From Mageeibacillus sp. UBA1212 (GTDB taxonomy: Bacteria; Bacillota; Clostridia; UBA1212): DNA of 63,828 nt. Positions within the stretch are counted from its first letter, which is position 1. The number at the start of each line of letters is the position of its first letter. Both the position numbers and the translations under genes were made by a program. A model generated the notes under the pieces. The model searched no databases, was not told the origin of the DNA, and saw only the letters and a program-made list of their open reading frames with translations. Shown in pieces: positions 1 to 7,614 of the stretch. The stretch spans positions 1 to 63,828 of the forward strand of contig DBXM01000016.1 of assembly GCA_002309655.1 (NCBI GenBank), read 5' to 3'.

Positions 1-44
1 TGACCACTTCGATACGCTTCCATATTTTGCGTTCAAGCAAAGAC

Positions 45-605
45 TTAAAACGCGGACATTATTGTACACCATTGCGTGAAATAATGCAACACCTTTTTTC
101 TGCATGTAGCAATTAATCCGGTCACGCACTCAGAAAGCGCCCTAAAGAACCTTTTTAAAATGATTTTCTTCTCAGTTCTCGAAACTTCCGTGAATCCGTG
201 CCTTATAAACATCACGTAAGCCGGGTTGTCGGCCGCAATGTCATCATAGAGCTCGGTAATTCCGTTCTCCTTCGCCGCAGCGCAAAGCAAATCAAGCGCG
301 GTCCCGCCGAAGCCTCTTCCTCTGAATTCAGAATATACTATGACGTTGGCGGCATAACCTTTCAGCTCGGGATCATAATGGTACGCAACCTCTCCCGCAA
401 AATGCCCGGAATCGTCTTTCAGATACCGGTAAAACCGCTTTCCTTCCGGTTTCACTATCCAGAAATCATACCATTCCCGCCAGTCCTCTTCCGGAAACGG
501 AATCGTGCCGCCCCAGGCATGGTTGTAGGACATTGTTTCACTGTCAGCAAGCATCGTCTGCCGAAACCAAAGATCCTTGTATTCTGGAGTGAATAGCGCG
601 AGCAT
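45..605 (-). CDS. GNAT family N-acetyltransferase
   Basis: Probable acetyl-CoA-dependent N-acetyltransferase of unknown substrate, cytoplasmic, about 186 aa. The central region has the GNAT acetyl-CoA loop (VIVYSEFRGRGFGGTALDLL, an R-G-x-G-x-G/A type loop), followed by the typical AADNPAY...F..HGF strand/helix. I place the start at the ATG ending at 605 because AAGGAGGAG lies 5 nt upstream; a longer frame to 626 lacks a ribosome site. The last 25 residues are unusually Cys/Phe-rich and may be a local extension. It is the third gene of an apparent operon with the C39-like protein (45 nt upstream) and a 3-TM protein. Family assignment firm, substrate unknown. Confidence 0.85.
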   Translation of the reverse strand: MLALFTPEYKDLWFRQTMLADSETMSYNHAWGGTIPFPEEDWREWYDFWIVKPEGKRFYRYLKDDSGHFAGEVAYHYDPELKGYAANVIVYSEFRGRGFGGTALDLLCAAAKENGITELYDDIAADNPAYVMFIRHGFTEVSRTEKKIILKRFFRALSECVTGLIATCRKKVLHYFTQWCTIMSAF

Positions 606-650
606 CCTTCTCCTCCTTAATATCAACGCCGTGAACGGTAAGCTTCCGGT

Positions 651-1364
651 TCATTTGCCGGTAATTTTATGCGTGGAAACGCTATTTACGGTAAAGATCG
701 TGTTCTTTTCAAAAACACCGAACGCAAACCCGAGCTTCAAAAACAGGGGCATATTTTCGTAGGCTTCAAAGCTGGTTCTTTTCAGAAAGTCGTCGACGGT
801 CAATTCCTCGACGTAGCCGTAAGGGTTGGCAACGGTTATCCTGTCGTTCGGGATGTCCATGCCGGTGATCAGCGAATAGTGAAGCGTCCACTCGTCTCCG
901 TAGAGCGCCGCCCACTCAAAAGGAACCGGAACGCCCTTCGAGAGTTGGTCGTAAACGAGATCTATCAGTTCGGCGTTTTTGAGATACTTGCGCATTTCCG
1001 TCTTGTACTCCGGGAAGCGCTTGTTCATCTCTTTCTCGAAGCTTTTTCCGGTAGACGTGACGACCCTTCCGTATTCGTCGTAAAGGCTTTCCTCGGTAAT
1101 TCCGCCGCCGCGCCAGGCAGAAAACATTTCGATGACCGCGTACCCGCAGGACACGTCCTGCGCAATCACATTAACTCCCTCAACCGAAACCGGCGTGGCG
1201 TACTTCGCGTCCTTGAAAACGGACGAATAATCGTCATGAACGGCTGACGTTCGGACCTCCAGCGCGACAAAAGCGGCGATGACGGCAATCAAAAACGCGG
1301 CGATTACCGACGCCGAAAGTATCAATATTATTCGTGCTCTTTTGCTTTTAACAGTTCTTTTCAT
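651..1364 (-). CDS. Membrane-anchored C39-like cysteine peptidase domain protein
   Basis: Seen: a basic N-terminus, one hydrophobic segment (about residues 11-34), then a 200-aa extracytoplasmic domain. This carries a papain-like triad pattern: Q-D-V-S-C-G-Y-A near residue 70 (oxyanion Gln and nucleophile Cys), His in LHYSLITGMD near 163, and Asn in VANPYG near 180. This matches the peptidase C39-like fold used by extracellular or bacteriocin-processing peptidases, but there is no ABC transporter attached. Neighbours are a 3-TM protein 19 nt upstream and a GNAT downstream, apparently co-transcribed. The initiation site is weak (AACGGAA). Substrate unknown; it could be a self-acting or wall-associated peptidase. 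Confidence 0.7.
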   Translation of the reverse strand: MKRTVKSKRARIILILSASVIAAFLIAVIAAFVALEVRTSAVHDDYSSVFKDAKYATPVSVEGVNVIAQDVSCGYAVIEMFSAWRGGGITEESLYDEYGRVVTSTGKSFEKEMNKRFPEYKTEMRKYLKNAELIDLVYDQLSKGVPVPFEWAALYGDEWTLHYSLITGMDIPNDRITVANPYGYVEELTVDDFLKRTSFEAYENMPLFLKLGFAFGVFEKNTIFTVNSVSTHKITGK

Positions 1365-1383
1365 TTCCGTTAAACCCCGATTT

Positions 1384-1698
1384 TTAGCCCATTACGGATC
1401 CGTTGTACTTTTTCTGCGCAACAAGTATTACAACAACACCCGTGAAAAATCCCGCAGGCAGCGGAATCCACCAGAAAGACGAATAAAACAGGTTCAGCAG
1501 TCCCGTGACGAAGATTCCTGCGCCGATGAGTATGATTCCGATTCCCATAAGCCGCGTATAAGCCGGAATATCTTCTTCCTTTACATGCTTATAGTGGTAG
1601 TCGTGCAAAAGTGAAATCATGCGCTTAGCCCAAAGAAGGACTCCAATGACAATGCAGACCGCCGCTACCGCAATTTCAATTATCGCCGCCAAAATCAT
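1384..1698 (-). CDS. Small three-TM membrane protein, DUF3784-like
   Basis: 104 aa with hydrophobic segments at about residues 3-23, 50-68 and 74-92, and a short polar loop (LLHDYHYKHVKEEDIPAYTR) between the first two. The layout resembles DUF3784-type small membrane proteins of Bacillota: one helix, a charged loop, then a hairpin. The start is well supported by GGAGG 6 nt before the ATG. It is the first gene of the three-gene unit running down to position 45. No function can be assigned. Confidence 0.7.
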   Translation of the reverse strand: MILAAIIEIAVAAVCIVIGVLLWAKRMISLLHDYHYKHVKEEDIPAYTRLMGIGIILIGAGIFVTGLLNLFYSSFWWIPLPAGFFTGVVVILVAQKKYNGSVMG

Positions 1699-1769
1699 AA
1701 GTTTCCTCCGCTAATTCCGGTTGTACGCGATAATGGTATTCCTTTAAAGCGGATTTGTAAAGACAATAA

Positions 1770-1910
1770 TCACCAGTTCCGGAGAATCTCTGAAAGCTTC
1801 CGGTCGATATCGATTCTCGTTGCCCTGCACTCCTCCGGGAATTTCTTCCCCGCCTTGAACATCAGACTCACCAGGAGCTTCGAGACGACCGGCAGCATGC
1901 TTTTCAGCAT
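1770..1910 (-). pseudogene. 46-codon orphan reading frame, probably a gene remnant
   Basis: A short frame starting at ATG (1908-1910) and ending in TGA (1770-1772). It encodes an amphipathic, Lys/Arg-rich peptide ending in RIDIDRKLSEILRNW, which reads like the C-terminus of a larger protein. No clear ribosome site precedes it. An alternative overlapping frame at 1744-1932 is low complexity and less protein-like. I do not recognise the family; it may be a truncated remnant or non-coding. Confidence 0.3.
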
Positions 1911-1964
1911 GGATTCGGGTAATTAACGGCAATTTAAATTCTAGCAGAATACTGTTGTCACCCT

Positions 1965-2216
1965 TTATCTCCCGAACAGTCCGCTCTTTTTGTATTCCTC
2001 AGATGAAACGGAGACAAATGCATAGCCTGTTTCGTTTATCACCTCTTTCACCGCCTCTTCATCGATACTGTTTGCGGTTAGGAACGTTGCTTCACCCCTG
2101 CTTCTCGACGCCTTAACCTTTTTCGCATCCGGGAATGCCCTTCTTAACGTGTCGCAAATATACGCTTCGCACATGCCGCACATCATTCCGTTTATTTTAA
2201 CCGTGATTTTATTCAT
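1965..2216 (-). CDS. Heavy-metal-associated (HMA) domain protein, CopZ-like
   Basis: 83-aa cytoplasmic protein. The N-terminal half has the HMA metal loop G-M-M-C-G-M-C (residues 10-16), fitting the G-M-x-C-x-x-C signature of copper chaperones and P-type ATPase N-domains, followed by the beta-alpha-beta continuation and VINETGYAFVSV. Start chosen at the ATG ending at 2216 because AAGGTGG lies 4 nt upstream; an upstream in-frame extension overlaps the ZIP gene. It lies 76 nt downstream of a ZIP transporter gene in the same orientation, so it probably buffers or delivers the metal handled by that transporter. Metal identity not determined. Confidence 0.8.
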   Translation of the reverse strand: MNKITVKINGMMCGMCEAYICDTLRRAFPDAKKVKASRSRGEATFLTANSIDEEAVKEVINETGYAFVSVSSEEYKKSGLFGR

Positions 2217-2292
2217 TTTTCCACCTTGAGTTACTGACAGCTCACTGAACATGTAAAAACAAATGGCTTCAGCACCACAATGTTTAATGTAT

Positions 2293-3075
2293 CTATCCGA
2301 GCGCCACGTCAAGCGCCATCATTGCGGTGAATCCGAGCGCGAACATCACCACGCCGACGTTCGAATGCTCGCCCGCCGCCATTTCTGGAATGAGTTCTTC
2401 GACGACAACGTAGATCATCGCCCCGGCCGCGAACGAGAGCAGATAAGGCATCGCCGGTACGAAAAGACCCGCAAAAAGAACAGTCAAAAGTGCTCCGACA
2501 GGTTCCACAGCACCTGACAGCACGCCGTCAAGAAATGCCCTGCCCTTCGACTTTCCTTCCGCGTGAAGCGGCATCGAGATAATCGCACCTTCCGGGAAGT
2601 TCTGGATAGCGATACCGATCGACAGCGCCAGCGCGCCGCCCGCGGTAATCTCGGCTGAACCGGACAACAATCCCGCGAAAACGACACCAACCGCCATTCC
2701 TTCGGGAATGTTGTGAAGCGTTACCGCCAGCACCATCATCGTCGTCTTTTTCGCCTTACTTTTCAGTCCCTCCGCCTGTTGCGCGTACATGTGAAGATGC
2801 GGTATGATTCTGTCGAGAATGAGTAGGAAAAGAATTCCAAGCCAGAATCCAATGAAAGCAGGCAGAAACGCCCACCTTCCTTTTCCGGCGGATTGGTTCA
2901 TTGCCGGAATCAGAAGGCTCCAAATCGACGCAGCAACCATTACTCCGCCCGCAAATCCGGTAAGCGCCCGCTGCACTGTCCTGCCCAGTTCTTTCTTCAT
3001 GAACAAGACACATGCCGAACCGAGCGCCGTCCCTATAAACGGAATCAGTATTCCTTCAGCAACTTTCAGCCACAT
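2293..3075 (-). CDS. ZIP family divalent-metal transporter
   Basis: 260-aa integral membrane protein moving Zn2+ or another divalent metal towards the cytoplasm. Eight or so hydrophobic segments are visible. The two hallmark motifs of ZIP transporters are present: HNIPEG in TM4 (about residue 122) and QNFPEG in TM5 (about residue 158), plus a third conserved EE in VVVEELIPE. Short His-containing loop HLHMYAQQ between TM3 and TM4. Preceded by a strong promoter (3139-3167) carrying a palindrome. Ends with TAG, with TAA two codons later. Followed by the HMA protein. Confidence 0.92.
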   Translation of the reverse strand: MWLKVAEGILIPFIGTALGSACVLFMKKELGRTVQRALTGFAGGVMVAASIWSLLIPAMNQSAGKGRWAFLPAFIGFWLGILFLLILDRIIPHLHMYAQQAEGLKSKAKKTTMMVLAVTLHNIPEGMAVGVVFAGLLSGSAEITAGGALALSIGIAIQNFPEGAIISMPLHAEGKSKGRAFLDGVLSGAVEPVGALLTVLFAGLFVPAMPYLLSFAAGAMIYVVVEELIPEMAAGEHSNVGVVMFALGFTAMMALDVALG

Positions 3076-3120
3076 ATAATAATCTCCACAAAAGACATTT
3101 AAATATTGATAGTCGGCGAC

Positions 3121-3138
3121 AGTTAGCCGCCGCTAACT
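3121..3138. promoter_or_regulatory. Palindromic operator candidate at the ZIP promoter
   Basis: AGTTAG-CCGCCG-CTAACT reads as a perfect 6+6 inverted repeat with a 6-nt centre, placed directly downstream of the -10 box, so it covers the expected transcription start of the ZIP gene. The TTAGC/GCTAA arms resemble the look of DtxR/MntR-type metalloregulator boxes. That comparison is by eye only; no regulator gene lies nearby. Confidence 0.6.
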
Positions 3139-3167
3139 ATATTAGTGATTTAAATACGCTTTGTCAA
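3139..3167 (-). promoter_or_regulatory. Sigma-A promoter of the ZIP/HMA unit
   Basis: On the minus strand: TTGACA (3162-3167), 17-nt spacer, TAATAT (3139-3144). Near-consensus spacing and boxes, about 60 nt before the ZIP start. Confidence 0.8.
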
Positions 3168-3220
3168 TACCGTTTTCGATAAGAAAATTAATTTTGCTAA
3201 CAGTTGCCAGTTCTGTTGAT

Positions 3221-3922
3221 TTATCTTGATTCCAAGCCGAACACCTTCTCGGCGTCGTCTATGTAGATATCACCCTTCCCCGCCGCGTATTCGACCATTT
3301 TGCAGAACTCTAACGGTCCGTATTCAAGACCGGTCGCAGACCTGACCTTGCCGCCTTCCGCAAAAACTTCCAAGACTTCAGACGGGTCGAACGCGTTGTG
3401 CACAACAGTCAGCCGTCCGTTCTCTTCTTTAATATAAAGGCAAGGCTCGTAAGGGTGGCATGAAAGCATGAGCTTCCTGCCGCCCGAAATCAGGAACACG
3501 CTTGCGGTGTCCTGACCCAGCGTAAAATGCGAGTCGCGGTAAACGGCGGTATTCAGGTTTCCTTCGTTTTCGTTATACGGTTTGAAATCGACCCACTCGC
3601 CGTCCTTAAGCGTTTCGTAAACGCCCCACTCCGGATTTCCGGCGTTCCTGCCCTTCACGCGAAGCGGTATAAAGGCGTCGTGTTGGCAGTCCGGCAGCGG
3701 GTCGTCAAGTTCCTGCCAGCCGTTTTCGTCGACGAGACCGTTCAAGTCATCAAAAAGCTCTTCGGATGAATCGTACAAATAGTCGGCGGAGCTTAAAACG
3801 GCTTCCGGCGAGTCATACGCAAACAAATAGAAGCCCTCTCCGGTCTCGAAAAGCATTATTTTATAAACCAAAGTGCCGTCGCCACTTTTAAAAGGCTTCC
3901 TGAGCCGCGCCCACATTCTCAT
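3221..3922 (-). CDS. Hypothetical protein, 233 aa
   Basis: Soluble acidic protein without signal peptide or membrane segment. The first 90 residues look like a small beta-rich domain (LVYKIMLFETGEGFYLFAYD), and the middle has several W/F-containing strands. I do not recognise a family. GGAG lies about 9 nt before the ATG. Last gene of the operon headed by the SGNH hydrolase (49 nt after the preceding gene). Confidence 0.6.
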   Translation of the reverse strand: MRMWARLRKPFKSGDGTLVYKIMLFETGEGFYLFAYDSPEAVLSSADYLYDSSEELFDDLNGLVDENGWQELDDPLPDCQHDAFIPLRVKGRNAGNPEWGVYETLKDGEWVDFKPYNENEGNLNTAVYRDSHFTLGQDTASVFLISGGRKLMLSCHPYEPCLYIKEENGRLTVVHNAFDPSEVLEVFAEGGKVRSATGLEYGPLEFCKMVEYAAGKGDIYIDDAEKVFGLESR

Positions 3923-3971
3923 CCCGGTTCACTCCGCAATTCAATCAATTCACGTACAATAATTTACGGTT

Positions 3972-4379
3972 TCAGCCGAACATCGCAATCTCGGCCGAAT
4001 CCAAATACTGGCACATGGACAGGTTGAACTTCTTATAGTCGGCCTCTTCGAACTCTTCGGTGACGCAGCGCACCGAAACCCTGACAAAGTCGCTCTGGTT
4101 GTAAAACGTGATCATAACAGGCACCTGGATGATCTGGGAAGTGCCCGTAATCGTGATTCTGCCGTATTCCTCGATCGAAAGCACTTCTTCGGCATCATTT
4201 ACAGTGATGTCTCTATCGCCGTCCGCGTCGCCGACCTGCAGCTCCGGGTCGTCCGTATACTCGTAAATAAGAGACACCGCCTTTAAAATGCTGTCCCAGC
4301 CGACTCTGTAAGTCAAATTCCATTCAGAATACAAGTACGGCAGCTTGCCGTCTACCTTTTCAACTCCCAAAAGTTTCAT
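3972..4379 (-). CDS. Hypothetical protein with one dockerin/EF-hand-like loop
   Basis: 135 aa, no signal peptide. Residues about 50-70 contain DADGDRDITVNDAEEVL, matching the spacing of a calcium loop in dockerin or EF-hand repeats (D-x-D-x-D-x-x-I-x-x-x-D); only one copy is present. The rest is unassigned beta/alpha sequence. Start supported by GGAGG 7 nt upstream. Lies between the esterase gene (22 nt) and the 233-aa gene (49 nt), clearly in the same transcript. Function unknown. Confidence 0.6.
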   Translation of the reverse strand: MKLLGVEKVDGKLPYLYSEWNLTYRVGWDSILKAVSLIYEYTDDPELQVGDADGDRDITVNDAEEVLSIEEYGRITITGTSQIIQVPVMITFYNQSDFVRVSVRCVTEEFEEADYKKFNLSMCQYLDSAEIAMFG

Positions 4380-4401
4380 GGTTTTCCTCCAAAAATGAAC
4401 A

Positions 4402-5040
4402 TTATTGCTCCGGATACTTTCTGAGCAGCCATGAAAACGCCTTCGCGGTCCTGAGGTCAGCGTCTTTGAAATGGTTACCTTCGTTCATCTCGAGAACGCA
4501 TTCCACACCGCGCTCAGAAAGTGTTTCGTGAATGTCGCGAATGCGGTCGCCCACCGTCGCCATAACCGGATTTCGCGTCTGCTCCTCCCTGTCTCCCAGA
4601 CTGAGATAAACGCTGCCGCAATTGATATTGTTAGCCTTTACAAAATCCGAAAATCCGGGAAACCACACGGACGGAGAGGCCGCCGCTACTCCCTCAAACA
4701 AGTCAGTCTGAAAAGCCGCCCAGAGCGAAAACAGTCCGGCCAGTGAGTAGCCCCCGATGAAATACGTTTTCGACCTGTCGCCGCAATGTTGCAGAATTTG
4801 ATCGAGAGTATTTGCGGCGCCGTCTCCGAAACCATTCTTTCCGAAAACCGGCGGCGCATTCCACGGCGAGAGGTTGTTGTTCCAGTCATTAACCGGGAAC
4901 GCCTTAAGCATGAAGTCCTTTCCGGAAAGCTCCTTGATTAGCCGAACCTCGCTTTCAATCGTTGAAAGCTCGTATTCGTCTACCGGCTGCACAAGAACGT
5001 ACTTTGAGTAAATATTCCCGAAATCAAGAGACACGATCAT
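4402..5040 (-). CDS. Alpha/beta-hydrolase esterase
   Basis: 212-aa cytoplasmic hydrolase of the predicted esterase D/Fes-like group. A nucleophile elbow G-G-Y-S-L-A-G is seen near residue 97, an acid candidate in LSLGDREEQTRN near 147, and the catalytic His in NEGNHFKD near 188, in the order and spacing of the alpha/beta-hydrolase fold. Shorter than many family members because the N-terminal lid is reduced. It follows the SGNH hydrolase gene by 15 nt, so the two hydrolases are co-expressed; substrate probably a small ester or acylated sugar. Confidence 0.8.
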   Translation of the reverse strand: MIVSLDFGNIYSKYVLVQPVDEYELSTIESEVRLIKELSGKDFMLKAFPVNDWNNNLSPWNAPPVFGKNGFGDGAANTLDQILQHCGDRSKTYFIGGYSLAGLFSLWAAFQTDLFEGVAAASPSVWFPGFSDFVKANNINCGSVYLSLGDREEQTRNPVMATVGDRIRDIHETLSERGVECVLEMNEGNHFKDADLRTAKAFSWLLRKYPEQ

Positions 5041-5055
5041 ATTTTTAGCCTAAAT

Positions 5056-5652
5056 TCAGGTAAAATCCGCAGCCTTGCGGATAGCCGCCGCCGTCTGCTC
5101 GGCACACCTTTTATAGCCTTCCTGCGTGAGGTGCAGAAGATCCGGGCACTTGTAATAGGTCGGGCTTTCGAGGCACAGCGAATAGAGGTCGTTCACCGCG
5201 ACGCCCTCGCGCTCCATAAAATCGACCGCCGCCTTGTTGTACTCGGCGACCCACTCGTTTTTGTAGAAGGTTCGCGGAATTCCCTCCTTCATCACAGCCT
5301 GCGCCGCCTCCTCGGAGAGAATCGGAGTCGAAGTCGCGAATACCGGCACCGCGCCGTTCCGCCTGATCTCGGCGAGAATCCTTCCCAGAAAATGAACGTA
5401 CTCAGGAACCGGGTGGATCGCCTCAACCATAGGCGCCTCAACGTTCATGTCCCAGTAACCGTTGTTCCAGTGAACCACGTCGAACCGGCCGCAGTGCCTG
5501 AAGAACTGGTTGGCCTGCCAGAGCGTATAAGCGGCGAACCGTCCGTTGTCGGCGTCGTCGTAAACCACTTCAAACTCGCCCGTAAGAAGCTCCTTCACGT
5601 ATTCGTCGTAGCCCATTCTTATCGAGTCGCCTAAAAGAAGCACCCTTTTCAT
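5056..5652 (-). CDS. SGNH/GDSL-family hydrolase
   Basis: 198-aa serine esterase/lipase-type enzyme without signal peptide. Block I is LLLGDSIRMGY (Ser near residue 10), block III is HWNNGYWD (Asn), and block V is DLLHLTQEGY (Asp and His), giving the SGNH set. These enzymes usually deacylate carbohydrates or lipids. First gene of a four-gene operon driven from the promoter at 5736-5765; AAAGGACGGA precedes the ATG. Confidence 0.88.
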   Translation of the reverse strand: MKRVLLLGDSIRMGYDEYVKELLTGEFEVVYDDADNGRFAAYTLWQANQFFRHCGRFDVVHWNNGYWDMNVEAPMVEAIHPVPEYVHFLGRILAEIRRNGAVPVFATSTPILSEEAAQAVMKEGIPRTFYKNEWVAEYNKAAVDFMEREGVAVNDLYSLCLESPTYYKCPDLLHLTQEGYKRCAEQTAAAIRKAADFT

Positions 5653-5735
5653 TTATTCCGTCCTTTCTTCCGCAATCAACTGCGCGTGCGTTTTGGCGCT
5701 TGCGCGGCGGAAATCTCTTCAATTTAACCGGTTTC

Positions 5736-5765
5736 ATTATACCAGCAAAGCGGTGCGGTTTTCAA
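5736..5765 (-). promoter_or_regulatory. Promoter of the SGNH/esterase operon
   Basis: Minus strand TTGAAA (5760-5765), 18-nt spacer, TATAAT (5736-5741), about 80 nt before the SGNH start. Confidence 0.7.
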
Positions 5766-5806
5766 GTTATTTCGCCGGCGGAGCGTCCGGATGGTGTGAA
5801 AAAATA

Positions 5807-5835
5807 TTGACTGGAGAACGCGGTTTTTATAAAAT
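5807..5835 (+). promoter_or_regulatory. Promoter candidate for the Eis-like gene
   Basis: TTGACT (5807-5812), 17-nt spacer, TAAAAT (5830-5835), about 90 nt before the start. Back-to-back with the minus-strand promoter at 5736-5765. Confidence 0.55.
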
Positions 5836-5925
5836 AAAAGGCGAAATAAAAACCCCGGTTCGACACGTTGATTAATAGCTCTGATGGGGACTTGACACAT
5901 TGAAGAAAGGTTCCGGAACGGTAAT

Positions 5926-7029
5926 ATGGAAGTAACTTTCGCGAAAGAATTCACCGATAAAAGCCTGCACATCCGCGCGATGTCGGAAAGCGGCGACGAG
6001 ATGGCTTCGGGAACGTTTGCGCTCAAAGAAATGCGGTTCGGCGGAAAATATATAACGACGCTCGCGGTTTGCGGGCTCGAGACCAAGCCGCAGTACAGAA
6101 GACAGGGCCTGATCCGCCGCATGATGAATATCGGCGAGACGTTCGGCCGCGAGAAAGGCGCCCCTATAGCGGTGCTTCACGCGTTTTCGTCCGATTTTTA
6201 CAGGAGATACGGCTACGAGCGGGTCAGCGACACCGTCATTACTTCGTTCCCGATTGAAACGCTGGGTTTTGTTCCTTTTTTCGGAGGGCTCGTCCCGCTG
6301 ACAAAGGCGCTCGTTCCCGCGTTCGTCGCGTATTACGACCGCTTTTCAGAAAAGCGCAACCTGATGTTCAGACAGTACGCGGAGACGGTTGATTGCGCCG
6401 GCACGTGCGTTCTGGTCGAGGACGGGAAAATCACGGGGCATCTTAAAATCGACAACCGGAAGCACTTCGACGGCGTCAACCGCTGCGACCCGGACGGCCT
6501 GTTCGTGAAGCAGATCGGCTTCCTGTCGCCTGACGCCCTAAATAAACTCTTCGGATTTATGAGGATGTTCGAGGGCGAGCAGAAACGTGTCGTTCTTTGC
6601 GACACCGGGCCGGTTCCCGAAGTGGATTCGGTTTTGAAAAGCTACATGGAGACGCGGTACTCGCTGCGGCCGGATATAATGGCGAAGGTGTTGGACGTTG
6701 AAAAAACTCTGGCACTGGTGCCGTACAGACCGGGGTTTTGGACGTTCACGATCAAGGTAAAAGGCGGCGAGGCGGAAACGGACGGCATTTATTCGGTATC
6801 CGGGCGCACGCAGGAACATTCAACGTTTGTTGCGAAGCTTGACGAAACCCGCTCCGTGGCGCCGGACATTACCATGTCCCCCGCCGCCCTCTCAAAGCTC
6901 GTTTTCGGGTTCGACTCGTACACACCGGAGACGTTTTCGTACCTTCCCGGCACTGAAACAGGCCCTAATGCGGGAAAGGCGCTTGACGCGTTCCCGAAGC
7001 AGATCAACGGCTGGTTCGAGCATTTTTGA
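5926..7029 (+). CDS. Eis-like GNAT acetyltransferase
   Basis: 367-aa cytoplasmic acetyltransferase of the Eis type: N-terminal GNAT domain with the acetyl-CoA loop in ETKPQYRRQGLIRRMM (about residues 51-66) and the following HAFSSDFYRRYGYERV strand, a second degenerate GNAT domain, and a C-terminal SCP2-like domain. Length is close to the family norm of about 400 aa. Eis relatives acetylate amines of antibiotics or proteins; the true substrate here is unknown. The ribosome site is weak. The lipoprotein gene follows after 70 nt. Confidence 0.85.
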   Translation: MEVTFAKEFTDKSLHIRAMSESGDEMASGTFALKEMRFGGKYITTLAVCGLETKPQYRRQGLIRRMMNIGETFGREKGAPIAVLHAFSSDFYRRYGYERVSDTVITSFPIETLGFVPFFGGLVPLTKALVPAFVAYYDRFSEKRNLMFRQYAETVDCAGTCVLVEDGKITGHLKIDNRKHFDGVNRCDPDGLFVKQIGFLSPDALNKLFGFMRMFEGEQKRVVLCDTGPVPEVDSVLKSYMETRYSLRPDIMAKVLDVEKTLALVPYRPGFWTFTIKVKGGEAETDGIYSVSGRTQEHSTFVAKLDETRSVAPDITMSPAALSKLVFGFDSYTPETFSYLPGTETGPNAGKALDAFPKQINGWFEHF

Positions 7030-7099
7030 GACAAAACCGGCCGGAATGTCGCAAATCCCGCCGGAAAACATATTTGAAAGATACCAAGGAGATGTAAAA

Positions 7100-7501
7100 A
7101 TGAAGAAAATTCTTGCTGCGGTTCTGGCAGTGATTCTGGTTGTTGCTCTGACTTCTTGCGCTTACTCGGAGAGTTTCATCGGCATCGGTATGGTCGAAAA
7201 CCGCGCCAACGGACACGTAAAACTCAGCTTTATGTCCTTCAAAGGCAAAAAAGTCATCACGATAAGGTGCGCCGAGGGCGAGTCGGTCTTCTACGAGGCG
7301 TCGCTTGAGAGCGGCTCTATGACGGTGAGCTTCGACGTAAAAAAGGAAACGGTCGATTCGTTCACGTTGGAGCCCACCGAAGGTTTTTCCGGCGTCACCG
7401 GACCTTTTCAGAAAGCGACCGTATACATAACCCTTTACGCCGCGGAAAAGTGCGAGAACGGTTCGTTTGACTTCTGGACCGAAGCTCCCGAGCCGGTGTA
7501 A
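7100..7501 (+). CDS. Small lipoprotein, unknown function
   Basis: 133 aa. A type II signal peptide is evident: MKK, a hydrophobic core, then a lipobox V-A-L-T-S-C with Cys near residue 19, so it should be lipid-anchored outside the membrane. The mature part is about 115 aa of predicted beta strands without a recognised domain. Start chosen at ATG 7100 because AAGGAG (7086-7091) precedes it by 8 nt; a longer frame overlapping the upstream gene lacks these signals. Confidence 0.75.
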   Translation: MKKILAAVLAVILVVALTSCAYSESFIGIGMVENRANGHVKLSFMSFKGKKVITIRCAEGESVFYEASLESGSMTVSFDVKKETVDSFTLEPTEGFSGVTGPFQKATVYITLYAAEKCENGSFDFWTEAPEPV

Positions 7502-7554
7502 AGCGCCGCCCTGCCTTAAACAATCTTAAGTTACCGGCGGACAACCGAAATTTC

Positions 7555-7583
7555 TTGAAAAACGCTCTTCCCGGTTATATAAT
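7555..7583 (+). promoter_or_regulatory. Promoter of the acyltransferase/symporter pair
   Basis: TTGAAA (7555-7560), 17-nt spacer, TATAAT (7578-7583), 31 nt before the acyltransferase start. Confidence 0.75.
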
Positions 7584-7614
7584 TCACGTATAATTCTCAT
7601 ACGGCGGTACGAGT

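Noticed and set aside
1744..1932. 62-codon frame as a protein gene
   Set aside because: Low-complexity composition and no ribosome site; the overlapping 46-codon frame is more protein-like.
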